Assembly: GCA_946481735.1 (NCBI GenBank) | Contig: CAMLOU010000046.1 | Location: forward strand, 1-26,503 | DNA length: 26,503 nucleotides | Source of the DNA: an uncultured Cellvibrio sp. | Lineage (GTDB): Bacteria; Pseudomonadota; Gammaproteobacteria; Pseudomonadales; Cellvibrionaceae | Direction: 5' to 3' | Shown here: positions 15,991-24,092 of the stretch, one piece after another | Numbering within the stretch: the stretch's first letter is position 1 | Layout: every line of letters starts with the position of its first letter | Notes under the pieces: model-generated | The model's database searches: none | What the model was told of the DNA's origin: nothing | The model's input: only the letters and a program-made list of their open reading frames with translations | Program-made: the position numbers and the translations under genes

Positions 15991-17423
15991 GATCTATTCG
16001 CCGTTTCCTGATTATTACCCTGCTTGCCATAGTAACCCTGGCCAATTTTGTTGCGGCGGTGCGCGGTTATCTGGGAAGTATGGATGAAGCGGAGCGCTTG
16101 TTTAACCAACGCATGATGCAGCAAGTGGATTTGCTCAACTACGCCTTGTCAGGATTAACTGAACAGGTTCAACACCAGCACGATATTTTGCTCTTGCCTG
16201 AGCGCGAGCTGGATAAGGGTGCCTCCCTCGAACTTCAATGGGTGGCTAATGATGGGCAATTATTAGCGCGGTCGGCGGCCATGCCGACGACGGTGGTAGC
16301 GCCACTGAAAGCGGGCTTCACCTTTGTTAATTTTGATCATTACCGTTGGCATCTATTGGTAACGCCAAGTGCGGATAACAACAGCTGGTTTATTCTCGCG
16401 GAGCGGGATGATCAGCGCTATCGTCTGGCTGAGTCGATGATCTTGCAAGCGGTTTACCCGATGGTGTTGGCCATTCCGATTATTGGTGTGGTCATCTGGC
16501 TGGTATTGGCAATCGGGCTGAAACCCATACGCCGGTTGGCGGAGGAATTACGTCAACGGGAAGCAACTGATTTGCATCCATTGGACCAACATGACATGCC
16601 GGTGGAGCTAGCCCAACTGGCCCAGTCAGCCAACGATTTGCTGCGTCGTCTGGGCGCATCTTTTGCGCGCGAAAAACGCTTTTCCGGTGATGCCGCTCAT
16701 GAGTTGCGTACGCCTATCGCGGCCCTGAAAATTCATTGCGATAATTTGTTGCAGGAGCAAGCCGTTCCATCGGATACAGCCCTTCGGTTACAAGCAGGTA
16801 TTCAACGCATGCATTACCTGGTGGAACAAATCCTCGTGCTTAATCGGACGGCACCGGACCATTTTATGGGGCAGTTTGAGCCGGTCAATTTAACTGTGTT
16901 GGCTAAAGAAATCATCGCTGAACACAGTGCGGCGCTGGAAGCAAAACACCATTATATTGAATTTGATGGTGATGAATCCTGGGTGATGGGTGACCGCCTT
17001 GCATTAGAATCACTCGTCAATAATTTATTGGGCAACGCCATCAAATATACCTCGCCCGGTGGACGCATTGCCGTCAACACTTGGCTGCGAGGTCGCAGTG
17101 TGGTGCTGGAGGTTATGGATAATGGGCCCGGTATTCCGGAGGGGCAGCACGAGCGGGTATTTGACCGGTTTTATCGCGTGGGCGGTGATCGCCATTATTC
17201 CCACACCCCCGGTTGCGGCCTGGGATTATCGATTGTCAAACAGGTGGTGGATTTGCACGATGCGTCTATTCACTTGACGCCATCCCGTTTCGAACACGGG
17301 CTGTTGGTAATGGTCACCTTTGCGGCCTATGTGCCTTCCGCACAGGATATAAAAAATATGCGTAGCAATCCGCTTACGCACACTCACAGGTCTTTGGACG
17401 ATGACACTTCTGCGGACGAATAA
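15987..17423 (+). CDS. QseC/PmrB-like membrane sensor histidine kinase
   Basis: This 478-residue kinase has TM1 at about 8-28, a periplasmic sensor region of about 125 residues (including DEAERLFNQRM) and TM2 at about 157-179. HAMP follows, then the HisKA H-box with phospho-acceptor His238 (DAAHELRTPIAALK), an N-box (NNLLGNAIKYT, Asn350), a G1 box DNGPGIP (378-384) and a G2 box GCGLGLSI (409-416). The partner is the regulator just upstream. The signal is unknown; location beside FTR1 and cupredoxin genes makes iron or a redox-active metabolite an attractive guess. The end overlaps the cupredoxin gene by 23 nt. About 30 residues of polar tail follow the catalytic domain. Confidence 0.92.
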   Translation: MRSIRRFLIITLLAIVTLANFVAAVRGYLGSMDEAERLFNQRMMQQVDLLNYALSGLTEQVQHQHDILLLPERELDKGASLELQWVANDGQLLARSAAMPTTVVAPLKAGFTFVNFDHYRWHLLVTPSADNNSWFILAERDDQRYRLAESMILQAVYPMVLAIPIIGVVIWLVLAIGLKPIRRLAEELRQREATDLHPLDQHDMPVELAQLAQSANDLLRRLGASFAREKRFSGDAAHELRTPIAALKIHCDNLLQEQAVPSDTALRLQAGIQRMHYLVEQILVLNRTAPDHFMGQFEPVNLTVLAKEIIAEHSAALEAKHHYIEFDGDESWVMGDRLALESLVNNLLGNAIKYTSPGGRIAVNTWLRGRSVVLEVMDNGPGIPEGQHERVFDRFYRVGGDRHYSHTPGCGLGLSIVKQVVDLHDASIHLTPSRFEHGLLVMVTFAAYVPSAQDIKNMRSNPLTHTHRSLDDDTSADE

Positions 17424-17754
17424 CCGGCGAATCGTTTGCTTGCTTTGGTTGTGCGCGTTATTAACCTGCGCTTCGGCCCGTGGCGAAGTGCCGATATTCA
17501 CCCTGGAAATACGCGATCATTTATTTTATCCCTCAACCCTGGTTGTGCCCGCGCGGACGAAAGTGAAATTGATTGTCATCAATCGCGATACAACGCCGGA
17601 AGAATTTGAAAGCTACGAGCTCAATCGGGAGAAAGTCATCATGGGTGGCGCAAAGGCCACGATTTTTATTGGCCCCCTGGCGCCGGGGGATTATCCTTTT
17701 TTTGGTGAATTTAATCCCAAGACAGCGCAAGGCGTGATTCGGGTGGAGGACTGA
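17401..17754 (+). CDS. Periplasmic EfeO-type cupredoxin-fold protein
   Basis: This 117-residue protein has a signal peptide (basic N-region, hydrophobic IVCLLWLCALLTC, cut near ASARG). The mature beta-sandwich has the cupredoxin-like phrases FYPSTLVVPARTKVKLIVINRD and APGDYPFFGEF, and an acidic EEFESYELNREKVI segment (67-80) like the cupredoxin domain of EfeO. Type-1 copper ligands are missing: the mature part has no Cys, a single His40 and a single Met81. It probably binds iron or copper through carboxylates and hands iron to the FTR1 permease. It begins inside the kinase gene and ends 1 nt before the permease gene, so the three are coupled. Confidence 0.82.
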   Translation: MTLLRTNNRRIVCLLWLCALLTCASARGEVPIFTLEIRDHLFYPSTLVVPARTKVKLIVINRDTTPEEFESYELNREKVIMGGAKATIFIGPLAPGDYPFFGEFNPKTAQGVIRVED

Positions 17755-17755
17755 T

Positions 17756-18580
17756 ATGGTTGAGGCCGTATTACTGGTTCTGCGCGAAATTCTCGAAGCA
17801 GCCATGATCATCAGTTTATTGTTGGCGTTGAGTCGGCAATTAGACCTGAATCATCGCTGGATTCTTATCGCGGTGATGATTGGCTTGCTGGGCTCCTGGC
17901 TATTGGGTCATTACGCCTATGCGATTGCTGAATCGCTTGATGGACAGGGGCAGGAATTACTCAACGCGAGCTTGTATCTTGCCGTCATCCTCAGCGCTAT
18001 GCTGTTGAGCTTGCATATCATTCCGCTGAGTATTGCCGTATGGAAAAATCGACTGCCTGACGCCGCGCAAGGCTACGTTCAGCACTCTCTGTACGGTTTG
18101 TTTATTGTGACTGTGAGTTGCTCTGTCGCCCGTGAAGGATCAGAAATCTGGATCTATCTCTCCGGTTTTATTCATCAGCCCGCTGTGCTGGAATCCGCCC
18201 TGATTGGTGGTGCGATTGGTGCCGGTATCGGGATGAGCCTGGGCGCTATTGCGTATTACCTGTTCGTCTTTATGCCCAGGAAATATTTTCTGCCGTTATG
18301 TCTGGTGATGGTGATCCTGGTGATGGGTGGACTGGCCATGCAAGTGGCGAAACAATTAATGCAAATCGGCTGGCTGGATTCGACCGCGCCCTTATGGGAT
18401 AGCTCATTTGTTGTGAGTGAACAATCCTGGCTGGGTCAACTGCTTTATGCGTTATTGGGATATGACGCAAGCCCTGACGCGACGCAGATTATTTTCTACC
18501 TGGTAACCATCTTGCCGACACTGATGGGTATTCTGTGGCACACGACGCGCCTGAAGGAGAGTCATTATGTACAAAGGTAA
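17756..18580 (+). CDS. FTR1-family iron permease
   Basis: This 274-residue polytopic protein has about seven membrane segments and both FTR1 signature motifs: REILE (10-14) in TM1 and REGSE (126-130) in TM4. They match the REXXE motifs that carry iron through Ftr1/EfeU. It would import iron across the inner membrane together with the upstream EfeO-like cupredoxin. GGAGGA (17745-17750) gives strong initiation 5 nt before the ATG. No EfeB peroxidase or multicopper oxidase gene is nearby, so this is a minimal Efe-like module. It overlaps the outer-membrane protein gene by 14 nt. Confidence 0.88.
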   Translation: MVEAVLLVLREILEAAMIISLLLALSRQLDLNHRWILIAVMIGLLGSWLLGHYAYAIAESLDGQGQELLNASLYLAVILSAMLLSLHIIPLSIAVWKNRLPDAAQGYVQHSLYGLFIVTVSCSVAREGSEIWIYLSGFIHQPAVLESALIGGAIGAGIGMSLGAIAYYLFVFMPRKYFLPLCLVMVILVMGGLAMQVAKQLMQIGWLDSTAPLWDSSFVVSEQSWLGQLLYALLGYDASPDATQIIFYLVTILPTLMGILWHTTRLKESHYVQR

Positions 18581-19262
18581 GGTGTTTTTGTTGTCAGCGT
18601 TTCTGTGTGCAAGCCAGATCACCCATGCGGATATGGCGCGGGTTTATCACCCCTATGTTGAACAGCAGGAACGCGAACTTGAGTACGGTCTGGTGTGGCG
18701 CGACCTGGGCGGTGATCCGTTGTTACTGCAACGAGCAGGCGTAGGTTACGCCTGGACTGATCGCTTGTTCACGGAAGTGTATGTTCTGAATGAATCCATC
18801 ACTCATGAAGATCAACGCATTCGCGGTTATGAAGTGGAAGTGAAGTTGCAATTGACGGAGCAGGGAGAATACTGGGCAGACTGGGGGCTTTTGCTGGAGG
18901 CGGGCACCGCACGTGACGTCAGCCAGCATGAACTCGCGGCGGGTTTGTTATGGGAAAAGGCCTTGCCGGGACGCTGGGTTGCTGCAGCCAATGCCCTGCT
19001 GGAATACGAATTCGGCAGTGATGTCGACAACGAAATTGAAACGGCACTGCGCAGCCAAATCCGTTATCGCCACCGTCCCGAATTTGAACCCGCGATAGAA
19101 ATTTATCTGGATGATCAGGATTGGGCCGCTGGCCCGGCGCTGATCGGCGCAAAACCCTGGGGCGCTGGTAAACAGCTTCGATGGGAGTTGGGCTTGCTTT
19201 TCGGCCTGGATAACACAACACCCGCCAGCAGTTTACGCGCTGCTATCGAGTTTGAATTTTAA
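18567..19262 (+). CDS. Outer-membrane beta-barrel protein at the operon end
   Basis: This 231-residue protein has a signal peptide (KGKVFLLSAFLCASQITHA). Alternating amphipathic strands follow (ELEYGLVWRDLG, RLFTEVYVLNE, GYEVEVKLQL, WADWGLLLEAG, LRWELGLLFGL) and it ends in FEF, the C-terminal aromatic usual for barrel assembly. AAGGAGAG (18554-18561) precedes the ATG. The family is not recognised. It is translationally coupled to FTR1, which suggests a porin-like entry route or exporter for the same metal or metabolite. It is the last tightly spaced gene; no strong intrinsic terminator is visible after it. Confidence 0.75.
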   Translation: MYKGKVFLLSAFLCASQITHADMARVYHPYVEQQERELEYGLVWRDLGGDPLLLQRAGVGYAWTDRLFTEVYVLNESITHEDQRIRGYEVEVKLQLTEQGEYWADWGLLLEAGTARDVSQHELAAGLLWEKALPGRWVAAANALLEYEFGSDVDNEIETALRSQIRYRHRPEFEPAIEIYLDDQDWAAGPALIGAKPWGAGKQLRWELGLLFGLDNTTPASSLRAAIEFEF

Positions 19263-19705
19263 CAGCCAGCGTAATCAATAGTCGTTCTGACTTTTTGATG
19301 TTCATGCACAGTGTTGGCAATATCAATAAATATTTCTGCTTCTTTTTGTGCAGAAAATAATACAGAGCGTTCGCCATTTGATTACGAATGGTGCGTTTCA
19401 ATTTTCTTTGGTGCATCCCAACATACTGCTTTTTCTGCCACGTCAAACGTGTTAATAATGCGGACGTGTGACCTTTTTATTGCATGTTTTTCCATTGTTT
19501 GTCGATTAGTGAGAGTTTCTTCACATTGACATCGCTGTCAATGGGTTGCTCGCTATATCCCAACGAACACAATAAAAACGGCGCACACAAAAACTGTGGT
19601 AACTCGGCGATGCGCACGCGTTCGGTCAAAAAAGTATGCGGCAATAAAATGTCAGACATACATAGCGCGGTGCATTTTAAAAAAATATAGAAGAAGCTTA
19701 TTACT
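19263..19705. other. AT-rich intergenic spacer with an operator-like dyad
   Basis: This 443-nt gap is more AT-rich than its surroundings and has no convincing gene. It holds one perfect dyad, CATTGACA-tcgc-TGTCAATG (19524-19543), that could be an operator for the DoxX-like gene starting 163 nt downstream. Short minus-strand frames at about 19243-19446 and 19480-19680 are in phase with each other but separated by a stop codon, and resemble no family I recognise. Confidence 0.5.
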
Positions 19706-20704
19706 ATGCCACCACTCACACGGTTAGCCGCCGTGGCAAGGATCTTTTTGCCTACGGTTTTGTATCTCTTCGCGCATCCTGCCGCTGCGCATGTCAAATG
19801 GTTTTCTGAATCCGGTTCATCGATTTATCCGTCGGCGTTTTCCTACAGCGAATTATTAACGGCAATAACCTTGCTGCTGTTGTTTTTAATCGTGGCCGCC
19901 TGGCTGAATGGCCGGCTGGTGAAACCCGGTGCCCGCTATTTTTTACCCTGGTGTCAGCATACAAAGCCCTTGGGTTTTGCATTGTTACTCTTGTCCATTT
20001 ATTTTCTGGGCTGTGCTTTCTCCGGCGTTATCCTGGCGCCGCATATTGCAGCAAGCCCGGGTGTTACCGCGCTCTGTATCGGTTTTCAAGCTTTGGTGTC
20101 CATCTTGTTATTGCTCAACCGCGCGCAGGAATTAATGGCGGGGTTAATCCTGTCGTTGTTTTTAGTGGCGGGTATTGTGGATGTGATATTTCTGCTGGAG
20201 TACGTCTTACTGTTAGGCGTAGCCTGGTTAGTTTATACCGCGCGGCAGATTCCCCAGGAACATACAATGAAGCTCCTGCGTTGTGCGCTGGGTTTTTCAT
20301 TGGTGGGCCTGGCCTTAACTGAAAAGTTATTGCAGCCGGCATTGGCACTGAATGTTCTACAACAATATCCGCTCAATTTTATGGCCCATATGGGCGTGCC
20401 GTTCAGTGATATCTGGTTTGTCCTGGCAGCGGGGATGGTGGAATTATTGGTGGGCTTGTTGCTTGTGCTCGGTTGGTTAGTGCGCACCACAACGGTGGTG
20501 TTATTGGCCTTGATGATCGCCAGCAACAGCTATTTTGTGATGATTGATAACCATGCGTTAGCCTTGATGGAGTTCATCGGACATTTGCCGGTTTTTGCAG
20601 TAGGCATTTTGTTGTTGAGTTACCGCAGCCTGGAGCGCTCCTCGGCCCCGGCTCGCTCTGCCGATGTGGCAGAGCGAGAATTATCACTGGAATCCGGACA
20701 GTAG
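19706..20704 (+). CDS. DoxX-like integral membrane protein
   Basis: This 332-residue protein has a signal-like N-terminus ending in AHPAAAHVKWF, followed by about eight or nine hydrophobic helices. The HVKWF motif right after the signal is typical of a conserved group of DoxX-related membrane proteins with no established function. The C-terminal half (about 185-305) has the four-helix DoxX/MauE-like arrangement (GFSLVGLALTEKLL, GMVELLVGLLLVLGWLVR). The start at ATG 19706 has a weak GAAGAAG site. It is 443 nt from the upstream operon, so it is probably separately transcribed. It converges on cvrA with 10 nt between the stop codons. Confidence 0.7.
   Translation: MPPLTRLAAVARIFLPTVLYLFAHPAAAHVKWFSESGSSIYPSAFSYSELLTAITLLLLFLIVAAWLNGRLVKPGARYFLPWCQHTKPLGFALLLLSIYFLGCAFSGVILAPHIAASPGVTALCIGFQALVSILLLLNRAQELMAGLILSLFLVAGIVDVIFLLEYVLLLGVAWLVYTARQIPQEHTMKLLRCALGFSLVGLALTEKLLQPALALNVLQQYPLNFMAHMGVPFSDIWFVLAAGMVELLVGLLLVLGWLVRTTTVVLLALMIASNSYFVMIDNHALALMEFIGHLPVFAVGILLLSYRSLERSSAPARSADVAERELSLESGQ
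20652..20678. other. Perfect 11-bp hairpin between convergent genes
   Basis: CTCGCTCTGCC (20652-20662), GATGT and GGCAGAGCGAG (20668-20678) form a stable stem-loop inside the 3' end of the DoxX-like gene. It lies 36 nt beyond the cvrA stop on the minus strand. Neither side carries a T run. It could stabilise or end the cvrA transcript. Confidence 0.4.
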
Positions 20705-20714
20705 TGCGGCGAGA

Positions 20715-22454
20715 TTATTTGGCGGCGGGTGTGGTTTTTTTGGTAGCAGGTTTAACGCCGATTTTGCGTACGCTGTTACCCTCGATTTCAACGATGGTCC
20801 ACACCATGCCGTTCCATTCCACATGGTCGCCGACGACGGGTTTGCCACCGATCATTTGCGTGACCAGCGAGCCAAGGGTTTGTTGGCCATCGAGGTCGCC
20901 AAGGTTAAACGCATACAGCATGGCCAGATCTTGCAGCTCGGCATCGGCTTGCAAAATAAAATCGCCGAAGAAGCTCAAATCCAGGTTGCGCTTGGGTGCC
21001 ACGCTGAACAGTTTGCCCAGATTCGGAAGATCATATTCGTGGCCGATAACACAAATGATGTCGCCTGCCATCAACCGCGTACTACCGGAGGGGTGCAATA
21101 ACTCTTTATCGCGAAACAGCGCGGCGATGCGTGTGTTTTCCGGCATATGCAATTCGCGCAACGCGGCACCGATACACCATTTCTCTGCCCCCAGTTTATA
21201 AATAAACAGTTCCCACTGGCTGGCCAGGTGAATCTCCAGTCCGGCCCGCGAAAACGGCATGGGAACCGAGGGGACCACTACATCAGCTTTTTTGGCGGCG
21301 AAGGTCAAGGTGGTGCCTTGCAGCAGCAGTGATACCAGGACAATAAAGAAAGCCACATTAAAGAAGAGCTGCGCGTTCGGCAGGCCCGCCATCATCGGGA
21401 ACACCGCCAGGATCACCGGCACCGCCCCGCGCAACCCGACCCAGGCGATAAAGCTGCGCTCGCGCCAGTTAAAGTTGCGGAACGGCAGCAGGCCGATCAG
21501 TACCGACAGGGGGCGCGCGAACAGGATCATCCAAAGCGCCAGGCCCAGGGCGGGCAGGGCGATGGGCAGCAGTTCGCTAGGGGTAAGTAATAACCCCAGC
21601 ACCAGGAACATGCCGATCTGGCTCAACCAGGCGAGGCCGTCGAACATATGCAGGATGCCGTGGCGGTTGCGGATCGGGCGGTTACCCAGCAGCAGGCCGC
21701 ACAGGTAGATCGCCAAAATACCGCTGCCACCCAGGGCGGTGGTGATGGCGTAGATAATCAGGCCGCCGCTGACGGCCAGTAGCGGGTAGAGTCCATCGGC
21801 CAGCTGCATCCTGTTGATCAACTGCAACAACAGCCAGCCGCCGGTCAAACCCAGCAGGATGCCGAGGCCGAACTGTTGCACCAACTGGACCAGAAAGCCC
21901 AGATTAAAGCCGGTCTGGCCGGCCGCAATCATGTCGATCAGTGCGATGGTCAGGAACATCGCCATGGGATCGTTACTACCGGATTCGATCTCGAGGGTGG
22001 CGCTGACCCGCTCGTTCAGGCCCCGTCCGCCCAGCAGGGAGAACACCGCCGCGGCATCGGTAGAACCCACGATGGCGCCGATCAATAAGCCCTGCATCAA
22101 ATCCAGCTTGAATAACCAGGCCGCCAATACGCCCGTCAGCCCGGCGGTGATGACAACACCCAGGGTCGCGAGGGACAGCGCAGGCCAGAGGGCCACACGA
22201 AAGCTGGCGGCGCGGGTCCGCATACCGCCGTCGAGCAGGATGACCGCCAGCGCCAGGTTGCTGACCAGATAAGCCATCGGGTAGTTGTTGAACACAATAC
22301 CGCCGACACCGTCCACGCCAGCAATCATGCCCACGGCGAGGAAGATAACCAGAATAGGAATGCCCAGGCGTGAGGAGAACGAGCTCACCAAAATACTGGC
22401 TGATACCAGTATGGCGCCGACTAAAAGAATGGTGTTGATAGTACTCGCGTCCAA
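20715..22454 (-). CDS. cvrA: Potassium/proton antiporter CvrA (NhaP2), CPA1 family
   Basis: This 579-residue inner-membrane antiporter is almost the same length as E. coli CvrA. It begins with MDASTI, then [24 protein letters not shown] and [16 protein letters not shown], keeps the transport Asp in ESGSNDPMA, and has about 12 membrane helices. The cytoplasmic tail has a TrkA-C (RCK_C) domain (about 400-480: [28 protein letters not shown]) and a CorC/HlyC-type domain near the end ([15 protein letters not shown]). It exports K+ in exchange for H+, protecting against high internal K+ or osmotic change. The start is a TTG at 22454, supported by alignment with the E. coli N-terminus and by an AGGA upstream. 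It is divergent from tatB. Confidence 0.93.
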   Translation of the reverse strand: MDASTINTILLVGAILVSASILVSSFSSRLGIPILVIFLAVGMIAGVDGVGGIVFNNYPMAYLVSNLALAVILLDGGMRTRAASFRVALWPALSLATLGVVITAGLTGVLAAWLFKLDLMQGLLIGAIVGSTDAAAVFSLLGGRGLNERVSATLEIESGSNDPMAMFLTIALIDMIAAGQTGFNLGFLVQLVQQFGLGILLGLTGGWLLLQLINRMQLADGLYPLLAVSGGLIIYAITTALGGSGILAIYLCGLLLGNRPIRNRHGILHMFDGLAWLSQIGMFLVLGLLLTPSELLPIALPALGLALWMILFARPLSVLIGLLPFRNFNWRERSFIAWVGLRGAVPVILAVFPMMAGLPNAQLFFNVAFFIVLVSLLLQGTTLTFAAKKADVVVPSVPMPFSRAGLEIHLASQWELFIYKLGAEKWCIGAALRELHMPENTRIAALFRDKELLHPSGSTRLMAGDIICVIGHEYDLPNLGKLFSVAPKRNLDLSFFGDFILQADAELQDLAMLYAFNLGDLDGQQTLGSLVTQMIGGKPVVGDHVEWNGMVWTIVEIEGNSVRKIGVKPATKKTTPAAK

Positions 22455-22648
22455 GATAAAGCGGTTCCTGTGGGATAGTTAGCCGTCGTGTTACGCAAAT
22501 CGCGTGCCAGGGCGATTTTAACCTGAGCTCGCCGCAAACTGTCAAAGGAAGATTGTCCCGGCGCGAGATCAGTCTGTCACGAATTCTTCACGTCCGCCTG
22601 TCATTCTGCCCGGCACAAACCCTGAATCGACAATCACAGTGGGCGACT

Positions 22649-23044
22649 ATGTTGGATCTCGGATGGGCAGAACTGATGTTTCTTGCAGTCCTGGCACTGG
22701 TGGTGGTCGGGCCGCAGGATTTACCAAAGCTGGCGCGCGCCCTGGGCAAATTGTGGGGGCGGTTGCAGCGCTTTTACCGCGACTCCCTGCACCAACTGCA
22801 CAAGCTGGAAACCGAGATGGATCTTGCATCCAAGCCGGACCAACGTAGCCAGCCTTCGTATTACGACCTCCTGCCCGAGCATGTGCGGCAGGCGATGGAG
22901 CAAGCCGAGCCAAGCCGTGATGCCGCACATAATCAACGCGTGCAGGCCATGTACGAAGAAGCCATGGCGGAGGTGAAAGCGGCTCACTCACCTAAAGATG
23001 CTGTACAAGATAATGTCAGTGCAGACTCAAAAACGGCAGGATAA
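22649..23044 (+). CDS. tatB: Sec-independent translocase subunit TatB
   Basis: This 131-residue protein has a short N-terminal membrane helix with the TatB hallmarks: Glu8 (GWAELMFLAVLALVVV) and the Gly21-Pro22 hinge. An amphipathic helix (KLARALGKLWGRLQRFYRD) and a charged, flexible tail follow. TatB forms the twin-arginine substrate receptor with TatC. ATG 22649 is selected because the helix must start at once; an open frame reaches back to 22553 without support. The ribosome site is weak. It lies 3 nt from tatC. tatA is not upstream of it; a probable tatA lies on the other strand at the window's right edge. Confidence 0.9.
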   Translation: MLDLGWAELMFLAVLALVVVGPQDLPKLARALGKLWGRLQRFYRDSLHQLHKLETEMDLASKPDQRSQPSYYDLLPEHVRQAMEQAEPSRDAAHNQRVQAMYEEAMAEVKAAHSPKDAVQDNVSADSKTAG

Positions 23045-23047
23045 AGA

Positions 23048-23839
23048 ATGACGACGGACTCGGTGGATTTAAGTCGCGCGCCGCTGCTATCGCATCTGTT
23101 GGAACTGCGCCGCCGTCTGCTGCAATGTTTGCTGGTGTTTTTCGTCGTGTTTATCGGCTGCTATTTGATGGCGGAAGATATCTATCATTTTCTGATGCAG
23201 CCGCTGGTCCAGGCGTTTGGTGAAGAGTCCGGGCGGCGAATGATCTACACCGGCTTACATGAAGCGTTTCTTACCTATTTAAAATTATCTTTTTTTGCGG
23301 CGTTATTTTTTACCTTGCCCTTGATCCTGATCCAGGTATGGAAATTTATCGCACCGGGTTTATACCGCAACGAAAAACGCGCCGTTTCTGTTTTGTTCGC
23401 GCTCACGCCCGTTTTGTTTGTGCTGGGTGCAGCACTCGCGTTTTACGTTGTCTTTCCCATGGCGTGGGGATTTTTTATCAGCTTTGAAAGTGAAGCGGTG
23501 GCGGGTGCTTTGCCGGTACAACTCGAAGCGCGCGTCAGCGAATACCTGGGCCTGGTGATTCAATTGATATTGGCGTTCGGTTTGAGTTTTGAATTACCGG
23601 TTGTTTTACTGCTCATGGCTCACGCCGGCATGATTGATTCCGCCACCCTGATCGGCGGGCGCCGCTATGCTATTGTTATTATCTTTGCCGTTGCTGCTTT
23701 TATTACACCACCGGATCTGATTTCCCAGATCGCCCTGGGCACACCTATCCTCTTGCTCTATGAAATGTCCATTTGGCTGATTCGCCTGCAAGAAAAACAA
23801 ACCCTGAAAACCGCCACCAATCTACAGTCCAAAACCTGA
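23048..23839 (+). CDS. tatC: Sec-independent translocase subunit TatC
   Basis: This 263-residue inner-membrane protein has six helices and the TatC signatures: SHLLELRRRLL at the N-terminus (the Glu that contacts twin-arginine signals), FKFIAPGLY-type WKFIAPGLYRNEKR in the first cytoplasmic loop (equivalent to the region around E. coli Glu103), YLGLVIQLILAFGLSFELPV, and FAVAAFITPPD before the last helix. It recognises the RR motif of folded exported proteins. The downstream PhoX gene encodes such a substrate. It is co-transcribed with tatB. Confidence 0.95.
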   Translation: MTTDSVDLSRAPLLSHLLELRRRLLQCLLVFFVVFIGCYLMAEDIYHFLMQPLVQAFGEESGRRMIYTGLHEAFLTYLKLSFFAALFFTLPLILIQVWKFIAPGLYRNEKRAVSVLFALTPVLFVLGAALAFYVVFPMAWGFFISFESEAVAGALPVQLEARVSEYLGLVIQLILAFGLSFELPVVLLLMAHAGMIDSATLIGGRRYAIVIIFAVAAFITPPDLISQIALGTPILLLYEMSIWLIRLQEKQTLKTATNLQSKT

Positions 23840-23986
23840 ACTACATTTATTCCACACAAAAAATCTTCAAACTATTTTATTTCCCCTTTCCCCTTTCCCT
23901 TTTTTAATAAAACCATTTTCCCGCAAAGAAAGTTTTTTCGCGTGTCGTTATTCGTTTGAGTTATTGATAGTAAAAATAAGTCGGAA

Positions 23987-24018
23987 ATGTCATCTAAGTG
24001 ACGCAGGATTTTCATAAA
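23987..24018 (+). promoter_or_regulatory. Weak Pho-box-like site and -10 before the PhoX gene
   Basis: ATGTCAT-CTAA-GTGACGC (23987-24004) matches the first Pho-box half site 6/7 and the second poorly. CATAAA (24013-24018) lies 8 nt further, where a -10 would sit. It is offered because the gene is a PhoX-family phosphatase. The rest of the 253-nt gap has a pyrimidine-rich run (about 23879-23905) and no gene. Confidence 0.35.
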
Positions 24019-24092
24019 GCAGAAGTAACCTCCACAGCCGAGACATTGTGCTCATCGCCAAATGAACAATACCTAACCGTGGAGATTACCCG

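Noticed and set aside
19243..19797. Two in-phase minus-strand frames in the AT-rich spacer, possible decayed gene
   Set aside because: They are separated by a stop codon, recall no known family, and overlap the start of the DoxX-like gene. There is not enough to call a pseudogene.
22497..22518. AAATCGC...GCGATTT hairpin between cvrA and tatB
   Set aside because: It has a 7-bp stem only, between divergent promoters where a terminator is not expected; chance is likely.
21976..22545. 189-codon minus-strand frame at the 5' end of cvrA
   Set aside because: It is a frame-shifted shadow of cvrA, whose reading is confirmed by strong similarity along its whole length.
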